Assembly: GCA_041748175.1 (NCBI GenBank)
Contig: JBGTDU010000118.1
Coordinates: 4,752 to 68,751 of the forward strand
Reading direction: 5' to 3'
Origin: JAHEJB01 sp041748175
Lineage (GTDB): Bacteria > Bacteroidota > Rhodothermia > Rhodothermales > Rubricoccaceae
Length of the DNA: 64,000 bases
The position numbers and the translations under genes are program-made. Each line of letters opens with the position of its first letter. Position 1 is the stretch's first letter. This document shows positions 33,777 to 41,935 of the stretch, one piece after another. The notes beneath the pieces are model-generated. The model searched no databases, was not told the origin of the DNA, and saw only the letters and a list, made by a program, of their open reading frames with translations.

Positions 33777-35114
33777 TTACTGCGCGTCAAGCTGATCGGT
33801 CACGCGGTCCAGGTTCTCTTGGAAAGTAGCCACGCTCGGATGCTGCGCGCCGAGCGCCACCGCGCGCTCGTACTGCCGTCTGGCGCCCTCGAGACGCCCC
33901 ATCCTCTCGTAGGCCTCGCCCAGACTGTCGTACGGGTTCGCCACCTCCGGGTACTCCGCGACGTTCAGCTCGAAGATGGCGATGGCGTCCTGGACCCGCT
34001 CTTCGGCCAGCATCTGGTAGCCCAGCGTGTTCAGAAGGTCCTCGGTGAACGAGGTCGCCGGGTAGTAGCTCGTCAACTGGCGGTACGTCTCCGCCAGGGT
34101 GGCGGGGCTCTCGCTGAGCGCGCGGGCAAGCTGGCGGCCGACGTTGGGAAACGTGACCCGCCGGACGGCCTCGATGACCAAGGCCGGGTCGTCGCGGTGC
34201 ATGTAGTGAGCGGCGTGCGTCGCCACGACCAAGGTGGCCTCCGGAGACGCACGCACCCAGTCGCTGTAGCGGGCCAGACGGAAATCGGTCGCTGCCTCTT
34301 GCCATGTGTCGAAGTCGAACGGCAGGCTCATGCCCGGCGGCGGTGTCCCCACCTTTACACTGAGCAAGACGGCGAGCGGCACGTCGGGGAGGGACGGGAT
34401 GGCTCGGCTGGCAAGGCTGCTTTGCTGAAACGCAGTGATGGCCTCACTCTCTGTCCGGATGTTTGGCGGCGCCTGCTGAAAGAACTCCCGCATCGTGGCC
34501 TGGAGCGCATCGTAGTCCGCCTCCCCCGATCCGAAGGACTCCATCACGGCGATCTCCTCCTCCCGCGTCATGAACACGTCTGTCGGGTCGATGAACACCA
34601 GCCCTGCAATGTCCTCGGGGTCAAGGCCGCTGGTGGGTTCGTCCAGCAGGAGTAGCTCCGGCTTGTGCATCAGCGCCTGGACGAGGCCGATCTTCTGCTT
34701 GTTGCCCTTCGAGAGGTTCTTGACGGGCTGATCGAGGCCGAGGCTGAGGCGTTCGGCCAGGACGTGCGCACCGTCCCAATCGACGGCGTGGCCTCGCAGA
34801 GCGCTGAAATAACGCAGGATTTTCCGGCCGGTCAGGTTGTCTTCCAGATTGAGCTCGCCGGGCAGATAGCCAACGCGTGAGCGGACGGCTACGGGATCGG
34901 TTTGCGGGTCAAGGCCCAGCACACTCGCCGTGCCGCCGTCGGGGCGGATGAGGTCGAGAAGGCAGCGGATGGTGGTCGTCTTGCCCGCACCGTTGGGACC
35001 GAGAAACCCAAAGATCTCTCCCCGCTGCACTTCCAGATCAAGACCGCACAGTGCCTCAACCTGCCCGTATGATTTGGTCAAACTTCGGGTGAGAATGGCG
35101 GGCGAGTCGTTCAC
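33777..35114 (-). CDS. Chimaeric gene: ABC ATPase N-terminal half fused to alpha/beta-hydrolase C-terminal half and TPR domain
   Basis: 445 residues in one frame. Residues 1-165 copy the ATPase at 30921 (Walker A, signature LSKGNKQK, Walker B LLLLDEPTSGLDP) almost exactly but stop before the H-loop. From EDIAGLVFIDPTDVFMTREE onward it matches the half of an alpha/beta hydrolase after the nucleophile elbow, including the likely catalytic His in THAAHYMHRDDP. The last ~130 residues are TPR repeats (LNTLGYQMLAEERVQDAIAI, YDSLGEAYERMGRLEGARRQ). Neither enzyme is complete. Probably a recombination product; may be non-functional, though the TPR part could still bind partners. Confidence 0.85.
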   Translation of the reverse strand: MNDSPAILTRSLTKSYGQVEALCGLDLEVQRGEIFGFLGPNGAGKTTTIRCLLDLIRPDGGTASVLGLDPQTDPVAVRSRVGYLPGELNLEDNLTGRKILRYFSALRGHAVDWDGAHVLAERLSLGLDQPVKNLSKGNKQKIGLVQALMHKPELLLLDEPTSGLDPEDIAGLVFIDPTDVFMTREEEIAVMESFGSGEADYDALQATMREFFQQAPPNIRTESEAITAFQQSSLASRAIPSLPDVPLAVLLSVKVGTPPPGMSLPFDFDTWQEAATDFRLARYSDWVRASPEATLVVATHAAHYMHRDDPALVIEAVRRVTFPNVGRQLARALSESPATLAETYRQLTSYYPATSFTEDLLNTLGYQMLAEERVQDAIAIFELNVAEYPEVANPYDSLGEAYERMGRLEGARRQYERAVALGAQHPSVATFQENLDRVTDQLDAQ

Positions 35115-35185
35115 GTGTGGGCGTTCATCGATTTAATAGGCCGAAGTCGGCGACACACAGGGTAACCTTGTTAGTCCGGCAAACG

Positions 35186-35611
35186 CTACTTCGCCCGCAT
35201 CCGGTTGTTGCGCGGGTTGTGCTCCAACTCACAGAGGCCAAGCTCTTCCATAAGGGGCGGGACGTAAACGCCGAAACGGCCGCGCAACCCCTTCTTCAAT
35301 CCTTACCAACCGCCAATAGGGTTTTCGGGTGATCGACCCCAGGCCTCAACCGTGCCTTCCTTGGCGGGTTTCTGCTCGTCCGCGCCGCCCAGGTCCATCC
35401 AGTCGCCGTGGGCTTTGAGCATCGCATGGAGGTCGTCGATGCAGCGGGCGTCGTAGTGGAGGACGGTCTTACCAACCGTGCAAACAAGAATCGGAAGATC
35501 GTCCTTGGTGTCCGTATGCATCGTGTACTCGGACGACCCGGGAGGGGTTTTGAGGTTCCAGGGGTTGTCTTTGGTGTGGTTGAATTTCGTCCAAGAGGTG
35601 TTGGTTCTCAA
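35186..35611 (-). pseudogene. DUF6855-like small protein gene with one premature stop
   Basis: Frame from a TTG at 35611. Reads WTKFNHTKDNPWNLKTPPGS, then PILVCTVGKTVLHYDAR, WMDLGGADEQKPAKEGTVEA and NPIGGW, followed by TAA at 35303. The same frame continues past the stop with GLKKGLRGRFGVYVPPLMEE and LGLCELEHNPRNNRMRAK, then TAG at 35186. In relatives I recall GGWYGLKKGLRGRFG, so a Tyr codon has become TAA. Upstream ATG is missing too. Function of the family is unknown. Family name from memory. Confidence 0.78.
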
Positions 35612-35753
35612 TTTCTGAAGGACGCATAGTTATCGAAGCTTCCAGAAAGAGCGGCATTTGGCTTGGTACGGATGAGGTCGCCCTATTAGAATACACTTCA
35701 GCGGCCCACAGCTACGAGCACAATTGGCAACACATAGCACCCCACAAAATCAA

Positions 35754-36257
35754 TTATCTCACCATTGTTTCGGCAAGACACCGAATGACCTCCTTGCCAT
35801 CTTCATATGCCTCTACTACTTCAGCTAAAGTCGCATATGTTGGAAATGCGCCGGCATGGGCAAAGTCATGTCTCCACGTAATAAGGTTGCCATAGGAGTT
35901 TCTTATGTCTCTCCCTCTCTCCCTTAGACCCTTTGACACACCAAGTGTTATTTTTCTATTAAAGCGCAAGATATACTTTTCTCCAAATCTCTTGATGTAA
36001 TCATCTTTCAGGTGCGCTATCTTGATTCTGCCATTAATACGGTCGAAATAACTAAAAGTGTAAACACCAAATACAGTATGCTTCTTTGCGGCGAAATCAA
36101 TAAATATCTCCTTTATTGAAAGCTCGTATACGGTAACCGCAGCAACTGTAATGAACCCTAGGTATTTTGATCTTAGAACAGGATCTACGCCTGGGACAAT
36201 TGTCTGCAGGTGAGCGATGACGTCGTCGGCATGCTTAAAATGATCTGAGTAGGACAT
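35754..36257 (-). CDS. HEPN-domain protein (candidate RNase partner of DUF262 protein)
   Basis: 167 residues, all helical. The C-terminal part carries R129-x4-H134 (WRHDFAHAG), the HEPN RNase motif. N-terminal helices include DDVIAHLQTIVPG and AAVTVYELSIKEIFIDFAAK. The start overlaps the DUF262 stop by one base (TAATG), so the pair is translationally coupled. Related to the HEPN families (MAE_28990 or RiboL-PSP type) found beside DUF262 genes; exact subfamily uncertain. The A+T-rich composition, shared with DUF262, sets it apart from the surrounding DNA. Role in phage defence is inference. Confidence 0.8.
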   Translation of the reverse strand: MSYSDHFKHADDVIAHLQTIVPGVDPVLRSKYLGFITVAAVTVYELSIKEIFIDFAAKKHTVFGVYTFSYFDRINGRIKIAHLKDDYIKRFGEKYILRFNRKITLGVSKGLRERGRDIRNSYGNLITWRHDFAHAGAFPTYATLAEVVEAYEDGKEVIRCLAETMVR

Positions 36258-37333
36258 TAGTTCTCTACCAGGTATCGTCGGACAATTTTTAGTCGTTCAA
36301 GGACGGTTTTGCCGTCTGTTGTATTTATGCTAGTCGTTTCGATGAATTCCGTGTCCTTCATTAACTGCTCATACCGAGATTTAAGTGTACCTAGGTCTAA
36401 ACGCTCGAACTCCTGAAACAATACGCTCATCACAGAATCCAGCGCAGATACATTCAATGGGCCGCGCAAATGAAATGGCTTTTCTCCTAATTCAGAAATG
36501 ATCGTTGAAGTCAATTGTGGAAGTAGGCGATGAAATCGTTTTGCTTCTTTCTTCCTTCCGTGCTGGTGGATCGCCATTGCCCTATTTAAGTGTTCTTTCA
36601 TTGGTTTTTCATAGGGAATCGTAATAAGCGAAAACACCCGTAATAACAATTCTATATCCTTTTGATGTTTATCGATATAACTTTTCCCAACTATCAATCT
36701 CCAATTAGCATCTTCGTTTGCCTTCTTGAGAGATTTATTAAAGTCACCTCTGAAAACAACATTTCGAATTTCTTGTGGTCGTAATGGAGTACCCCCGGTA
36801 TTTAGTCGTTCGAAAATGTGATAGGCACTTGTCTTTTCTCCCACAGGGCTTAGCTGCCTAATGTTTACGGCCCTGAGTACAGATTGCTTTAGTTTTCTTC
36901 GATCAGACTCCTTCAGTTCATCGTATTTCTTCTTGTCAAACCGGCTTTCGCCCAAATTCGCCAGTCTAAACACCTGCCTTCTCCCTTGAGTGCTTTCTTT
37001 TCCGAAGTATCCATCCAAGAAGAAAACAACACTCATTATTCGCTGTTGACCGTCAATAACAAGATTTACATTTTCGTCGTCCACGTAAAAGAATACAGGG
37101 GGTACCGGTAGGCCGCTCAGGAACGAGTCAATTAAAAGTGACGACTGCTTGATCGTCCAAACAAACTCTCGCTGGAAGTCAGGAATGACTATATCGCCAT
37201 CCTTCCACATTTGATATAGACCAGATAGCGTGTAGTCAGATGGATAAGTTGCTATGTCATACGAAATAGCAACACCATCATCTTCAAGCTCCTCAACAAG
37301 ATCGAGCTCGTCCTCCTTGATCACGGTTTCCAT
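36257..37333 (-). CDS. DUF262-domain protein (ParB/GmrSD-like nuclease fold)
   Basis: 358 residues from the ATG at 37333; a GTG at 37369 is an alternative. Contains the DUF262 motifs VIPDFQREFVW (51-55 PDFQR) and LVIDGQQR (94-98), then VFRLANLG and HIFERLNTGGTPLRPQEIRN. DUF262 occurs in GmrSD-type restriction and other defence proteins; the fold is ParB-like and can hydrolyse NTPs or cut DNA. The DUF1524 HNH domain of GmrSD is absent. Followed without a gap by the HEPN gene. Local G+C is about 35-40% on lines I counted, against about 57% nearby, so it was probably acquired horizontally. Confidence 0.85.
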   Translation of the reverse strand: METVIKEDELDLVEELEDDGVAISYDIATYPSDYTLSGLYQMWKDGDIVIPDFQREFVWTIKQSSLLIDSFLSGLPVPPVFFYVDDENVNLVIDGQQRIMSVVFFLDGYFGKESTQGRRQVFRLANLGESRFDKKKYDELKESDRRKLKQSVLRAVNIRQLSPVGEKTSAYHIFERLNTGGTPLRPQEIRNVVFRGDFNKSLKKANEDANWRLIVGKSYIDKHQKDIELLLRVFSLITIPYEKPMKEHLNRAMAIHQHGRKKEAKRFHRLLPQLTSTIISELGEKPFHLRGPLNVSALDSVMSVLFQEFERLDLGTLKSRYEQLMKDTEFIETTSINTTDGKTVLERLKIVRRYLVEN

Positions 37334-37525
37334 AGGGGGTCTGATTTTCAGTGTGACGTTGGTCAACACAGGTTCATAGTGTGAATCGGTTGTCGTTCAC
37401 GGAATCCGACTGTTTCTCCAATACTAGGAAACGTAAGGCTAGACCGCAAACGATGTGAAGTTAGATGAGTGTAAAAGATGTATGGAAAATTTCAAATTCT
37501 CAGGATTACGGCCGGATTGCCTGCC

Positions 37526-37975
37526 TCAGACCACCACCTTCCACATCACAAAGTGCCCCCCAATCCCCTCAATCTCAAACTCGGGGCCAATGGTCTCTAG
37601 CCCCATGCGCCGATAGAAGTCGAGCGCCACGATGCGGGCGTTGCACCACAGAAGATCTAAGCCGTGGCTCCGTATGTGTTCAAAGCACAGTTCCAACAAC
37701 TGTCGTCCGTAGCCCAACCCGCGAACTTCCGGAGTGGTAGCCATCCCGCGGAGGCGGAAGGAGCCGTTGTGAGGTAGTTGGTCCTCGTATTCAGATGGCG
37801 GATCTTCCGGATAGATCGTTGCGATGCCGACCAATCTTCCTTCGTGAAATGCGCCGGCGTGCAGAACATCGGGATCGTCATCGCCGGGGTAGACAAGGTT
37901 TTCGGGCGCTTGGCCAGGGCGTAAAATCTGCGCGCGTAGTGGGCGGGTTTCGGCGGCGGTGATTGGGCGAATCAT
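37526..37975 (-). CDS. GNAT-family N-acetyltransferase
   Basis: 149 residues. GNAT fold with acetyl-CoA loop RGLGYGRQLLELC (R-x-x-G-x-G/A), preceded by beta4 LRGMATTPEV and followed by ALDFYRRMGLETIGPEFEIE. The N-terminal motif IRPITAAETRPLRAQILRPG resembles small GNATs of unknown substrate. Monocistronic. Confidence 0.88.
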   Translation of the reverse strand: MIRPITAAETRPLRAQILRPGQAPENLVYPGDDDPDVLHAGAFHEGRLVGIATIYPEDPPSEYEDQLPHNGSFRLRGMATTPEVRGLGYGRQLLELCFEHIRSHGLDLLWCNARIVALDFYRRMGLETIGPEFEIEGIGGHFVMWKVVV

Positions 37976-38082
37976 GCGTGATTGCGTGAATACGTGAGAA
38001 CGTGAATCTCAACTTGCAGAGATGGCGATCATCAAAGTGGGAGGGCTGCCTAAACGTAGTCACGCCCTTCACGTAATCGCCC

Positions 38083-39177
38083 TCATCCCCCGCCATTCGA
38101 GAGGAACACGATCATAACGATCAACAAAATCACAGCGAGGATTGCCATCGCAATCTTGATGGCGCTGTAGGGCCGCTCGCCCTGAACCTGGCCCGTTTCG
38201 GCATCTACAGTGAACTGGTAAGTCTTGGGTCCGAACTGGTACGAGCTGATCCAGATCGGCAAGAGGATGTGTTTGAAGGTGACGTCGGAGTAGCGCGTAT
38301 CCCTGCCCAGGATTCGTTGCTCGTCGCCGCCGATGTCGCTACGAATGGCCTGATCGATGCGCGGCGCCATGATCGCGGTCGCGTTCTTGAAGCCATCCTC
38401 TAACCCGATCGTGTAGTGCTCCGCACGAAAGCCCGCGAGGTACTCGTCCGCGTACGGAACGAGCCGCTGAAGGGCGTCTTCGGGCACGTTTGGTCGATGG
38501 ATTTCAGGAAGGGACTGGCTGCCTTCGACGAGCACGTCGTCGAAGTCGACGTAAACGCGCCCCGATGCTGGTGCCCAGCTCGTTTGCCGAACCTGCCTTG
38601 TTTGCATCTGCGATCTCCCGTTCACCATCGCGGTGTACGTTTCCGACGTGTAGTAGTAGGTACCGCGTTGGCCGGAATATGCCGAAACCGTGTGGGCGTC
38701 GTACGTCCAGTGAGGGATGTACATGCCGGTCAATCCGCGCGAGCCGCCCGAGTGGCGCTTTAGTTTGCTCGGTGCGAACCAGCGGCCGCTCAACCAAACC
38801 CTAAATGCTTTGACGGCCTCGTCGTCCCTCACTTTGAACGGCAACAGACTCTGTGGCTTGATCGACCGCATCGAAGCGCCTTCGAGGACGACCGGCGATC
38901 CGCAGAACGCGCACGTGTCGCTCATCACGTCGGGCGCAAGGTTCGTTTCCGCTCCGCAATTCGAACACCTTGCGGTGATCGTTTCAACGGTGTCGACCTG
39001 GCCTTGCAAGGCCTGAAGGGCGGCGTCGAAGTCCATCTCGCCGACAGCGAGCTCTCCAACCGCAACGACGTTTTTCGTGCCGCAGTAGGGGCACACGAGC
39101 GCCTCCGTCCCGGGGCCAAACTGGAGGTCGGCGCCGCAGTTCGTGCAGGCGAACTGGCGAAGTTCCTGTGCTTCCAT
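38083..39177 (-). CDS. Zinc-ribbon membrane protein
   Basis: 364 residues. Two zinc ribbons: CTNCG ... CPYCG (residues 10-33) and CSNCG ... CAFCG (71-93). The middle (FVPHW-like TGMYIPHWTYDAHTVSAY, TSWAPASGRVYVDFDDVLVE, PYADEYLAGFRAEHY) resembles proteins often labelled TFIIB-type zinc-ribbon or primosomal-related; that label is not supported here. One C-terminal membrane helix (IAMAILAVILLIVMIVFL). 70 bases downstream of the SPFH gene in the same direction, a frequent pairing. Confidence 0.82.
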   Translation of the reverse strand: MEAQELRQFACTNCGADLQFGPGTEALVCPYCGTKNVVAVGELAVGEMDFDAALQALQGQVDTVETITARCSNCGAETNLAPDVMSDTCAFCGSPVVLEGASMRSIKPQSLLPFKVRDDEAVKAFRVWLSGRWFAPSKLKRHSGGSRGLTGMYIPHWTYDAHTVSAYSGQRGTYYYTSETYTAMVNGRSQMQTRQVRQTSWAPASGRVYVDFDDVLVEGSQSLPEIHRPNVPEDALQRLVPYADEYLAGFRAEHYTIGLEDGFKNATAIMAPRIDQAIRSDIGGDEQRILGRDTRYSDVTFKHILLPIWISSYQFGPKTYQFTVDAETGQVQGERPYSAIKIAMAILAVILLIVMIVFLSNGGG

Positions 39178-39247
39178 CTATAGGGCAAGGAGATATCGGA
39201 AAGGCGGCAGCTGCGGGAAACTCCGAGCCTCGGAAACCCATCCTCCA

Positions 39248-40375
39248 TCAGGCGGATGGTTCTTCGGAAGGAGGTAGACGAGCGCCGGTGGGCGGCGGCG
39301 GCGGCGGCGCGGCGGCAAAAAGGCTGCCCAGCGCCTCGACCTGGCTGGCCGGAAGCCACTCAGCCATGCCTTGCGTCCAGACCACGCTTTCTCGTGTAAG
39401 CGAGCCGCTCTGGGCCTGGCTGCGAAGCGTGCTCATGTCGTAGGGGCCGCGCGATTCGCCGTCGATGGCGACGTGGTATTGCGCGGCAGCGGGGGCCGGT
39501 GGCGGAGAACCGGCCGCGGGTTGCCCCATCGTCTGGCTCATCTGGTTCGCCATCGCGAAGCCCATCCCCATCCCCATGCCCTGGCCCGCGCCGCTTCCCG
39601 GAGTTTCTGCTGCCTTCTCCATTGCCTGCGCCGCCTGGAATTGCGTGTACGCCCCGAGGTCGCCGACGATGCCCATGCTCGTCCGCTTGTCGAGCACTTC
39701 CTCGACGGCGGGTGGAAGGGAAATGTTCTCGACGAGCAAGGACGTGATGGCAATGCCGTAGCCGTTGAACTCGTCCTCGATTTTCGCGCGGACGAATTCG
39801 CCGAGCTCGCTGTAGTTGGCGGCGAGGTCCAGCGCAGCCAGTTTGCTTTCCGCCAGCACGTCCGTGAATCGGGAGACGATCAGGTTGCGGAGCTGATCGG
39901 CAAGATCATCCACCTGAAAGTGCCCGTCTGTTCCGGTGATTTCGCGGATCAACGTCGCCGGATCACCTGCCTTGAATGCATACGTGCCGAAGGCTCTCAG
40001 CCGGATTGGCCCGAACTCCGGGTCGCGGAGCATGATCGGGTTCTTCGTCCCCCATTTCTGGTCGGTGAATTGGCGGGTTGAGACGTAGTAGACCTCGGCC
40101 TTGAACGGGCTTTCGAAACCGTGCTTCCATCCCTGAAGGGTCGAAAGGATGGGGATGTTGGCGGTCTCCAGCGTGTAGGTGCCGGGCGGGAAGACATCTG
40201 CCAACTGGCCTTCATCTACAAAAACGGCCTCCTGCCCTTCGCGGACGACGAGTTTTGCGCCATACTTGATTTCATTGTTGTACCGCTCGAAGCGGTGGAC
40301 GAGTGTGTCGTCGGAGTCATCGGTCCATTCGATGATGTCGATGAACTCGCCGCGGATCTTGTCGAAGATGCCCAT
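39248..40375 (-). CDS. SPFH-domain protein with C-terminal GYF_2 domain
   Basis: 375 residues from the ATG at 40375 (MGIFDKIRGEFIDIIEWTDD). SPFH region about 30-260, of the bacterial 'virion core protein' type. Key segments: EIKYGAKLVVREGQEAVFVD, VFPPGTYTLETANIPI, RAFGTYAFKAGDPA and the helix KIEDEFNGYGIAITSLLVEN. A Gly/Met-rich linker (GMGMGMGFAMANQM) leads to a GYF_2-like C terminus (YHVAIDGESRGPYDMSTL, ESVVWTQGMAEW). No membrane helix. Likely a peripheral scaffold working with the zinc-ribbon membrane protein encoded next. Confidence 0.86.
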   Translation of the reverse strand: MGIFDKIRGEFIDIIEWTDDSDDTLVHRFERYNNEIKYGAKLVVREGQEAVFVDEGQLADVFPPGTYTLETANIPILSTLQGWKHGFESPFKAEVYYVSTRQFTDQKWGTKNPIMLRDPEFGPIRLRAFGTYAFKAGDPATLIREITGTDGHFQVDDLADQLRNLIVSRFTDVLAESKLAALDLAANYSELGEFVRAKIEDEFNGYGIAITSLLVENISLPPAVEEVLDKRTSMGIVGDLGAYTQFQAAQAMEKAAETPGSGAGQGMGMGMGFAMANQMSQTMGQPAAGSPPPAPAAAQYHVAIDGESRGPYDMSTLRSQAQSGSLTRESVVWTQGMAEWLPASQVEALGSLFAAAPPPPPPTGARLPPSEEPSA

Positions 40376-40514
40376 GGATTCGGTAGGAGTCAGATCAGGA
40401 AGAATCGTACGATACGGTTCGCCGCCAATGCCCCGCAATAGGCAACGCGGGTACAATCGTTGCTCGGCTGGTTGATGAAAAGTCGTTGGTCAATAGCCGT
40501 AGCTTCGACGTTCG

Positions 40515-41768
40515 GTGTCGAAACCAATCCCGTTCCCCATGCAAGTCATTGACCACGAGCGATCGGGCACCGTAGCACTGGCACTTGCCGGCGGCGGCCC
40601 GGAAGGCGCCGTCTATGAAATAGGTGCCTTGCGCGCCCTGGATGACGCGATGAGCGGCATCGTCTTCACGGAAGTTCCGGTCATCGTGGGCGTATCCGCC
40701 GGGGCGTTTGTTGGTTCATGCCTCGCGAACGGAATTACTACGGCCCAGCTCGTTCGCTCGGTCATCGCAGAAGAGCCCGGCGAGCACCCGTTCCGGCCCG
40801 AGCTTTTCATGACGCCCGCTTTCAAGGAGTTCATCAAGCGCGGCATTTCGATCCCGAAGCTCATCCTTGAATCCGTTGTCCACTCCGTGAGGGAAGGCGA
40901 AATCGGCGCAGGATTCCTGGCATCCATGGCGAGCAGACTGGGCCGCGCGGTCCCGGTCGGGATGTTCGACAACAACCCGTTGCGCGTCTACCTCGAAAAC
41001 ATTTTCTCCAAGGCTGGTCGCACGGATGACTTTAGCAAGCTGAATACGCGCCTCTACGTCATCGCCGCCGATCTGGACGCGGGCGAGACGGTTCGTTTCG
41101 GCGAATCCGGCTGGAGGGACGTCCCGATTTCCCTTGCCGTGCAGGCTTCGACGGCCCTACCCGGATTGTATCCGCCCGTTGAGATTAACGGGCGTTATTA
41201 CGTGGATGGCATCCTTCTGAAAACGTTGAACGCATCGGTGGCGCTGGAGAAAGGTGCGGAACTGGTCCTCTGCGTCAACCCGCTCGTACCCGTGGACACG
41301 GATGGTGCCGTGGCCCAGGGTTTCATGAAGCGCGGCAATTTGCTCGACCGCGGGATGCCGACGGTGCTCTCGCAGACCTTTCGGACGCTCATTCACTCGC
41401 GCCTGGATACGGGCCTGGCTGCCTACCGCGATCGCTACAATACCGCCGACATCGTGCTCTTCGAGCCGCGGCGAAACGATTACACGATGTTCTTCCGCAA
41501 CGTCTTCTCTTTTTCGACGAGACGGGAAGTCTGCGAACACGCATACCGCTCAACACTCGAGATCCTCTCTGAACGCCGCGAGGAACTGACGCCTATCCTT
41601 GAACGGCATGGCATCACGCTCCGGCGCGATGTTCTCGACCGCCCCCGCTACGACCTGTGGGAAAGTGTTGGGCTAGGTGGAAGCGGCAAGACCATGCTTC
41701 CCTCAACGGTGGCCACCCGTGATTTACGCGATGCACTGGATGAGTTGGACGAGTTGGTGAGAGATTGA
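40515..41768 (+). CDS. Patatin-like phospholipase
   Basis: 417 residues from GTG at 40515; an ATG eight codons later is an alternative. Patatin features: oxyanion loop AGGGPEGAVYEIG, nucleophile elbow GVSAG with S61, and the Asp of the dyad in YYVDG (D231). The protein has an extra ~150-residue C-terminal part. Predicted acyl hydrolase of membrane lipids. No signal peptide. Stands alone on the plus strand, divergent from the SPFH gene. Confidence 0.88.
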   Translation: MSKPIPFPMQVIDHERSGTVALALAGGGPEGAVYEIGALRALDDAMSGIVFTEVPVIVGVSAGAFVGSCLANGITTAQLVRSVIAEEPGEHPFRPELFMTPAFKEFIKRGISIPKLILESVVHSVREGEIGAGFLASMASRLGRAVPVGMFDNNPLRVYLENIFSKAGRTDDFSKLNTRLYVIAADLDAGETVRFGESGWRDVPISLAVQASTALPGLYPPVEINGRYYVDGILLKTLNASVALEKGAELVLCVNPLVPVDTDGAVAQGFMKRGNLLDRGMPTVLSQTFRTLIHSRLDTGLAAYRDRYNTADIVLFEPRRNDYTMFFRNVFSFSTRREVCEHAYRSTLEILSERREELTPILERHGITLRRDVLDRPRYDLWESVGLGGSGKTMLPSTVATRDLRDALDELDELVRD

Positions 41769-41935
41769 GTATCAGAGAGGTTGTTCCGCTTGACCGGGCC
41801 GACTGACCAGCATCGTATTGCTGCCAGAGTTCAGACTCAAGAGTCCTCGGAGGGAGAACGATTTTGTTCTTACGGACGAAATCCTCATCTTGGGCGAAAG
41901 GCTTCCTTTGGGTCATCTCTCTTGAGGTACGCAGA

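Noticed and set aside
30921..35114. Composite transposon suggested by the duplicated ATPase half-genes
   Set aside because: The two copies are in direct orientation, contain no transposase or terminal repeats, and one is truncated; simple duplication fits better.
35115..35185. Another attC next to the chimaeric gene (CTTGTTAGTCC)
   Set aside because: Only one core-like word; no inverted arms at a fitting distance.
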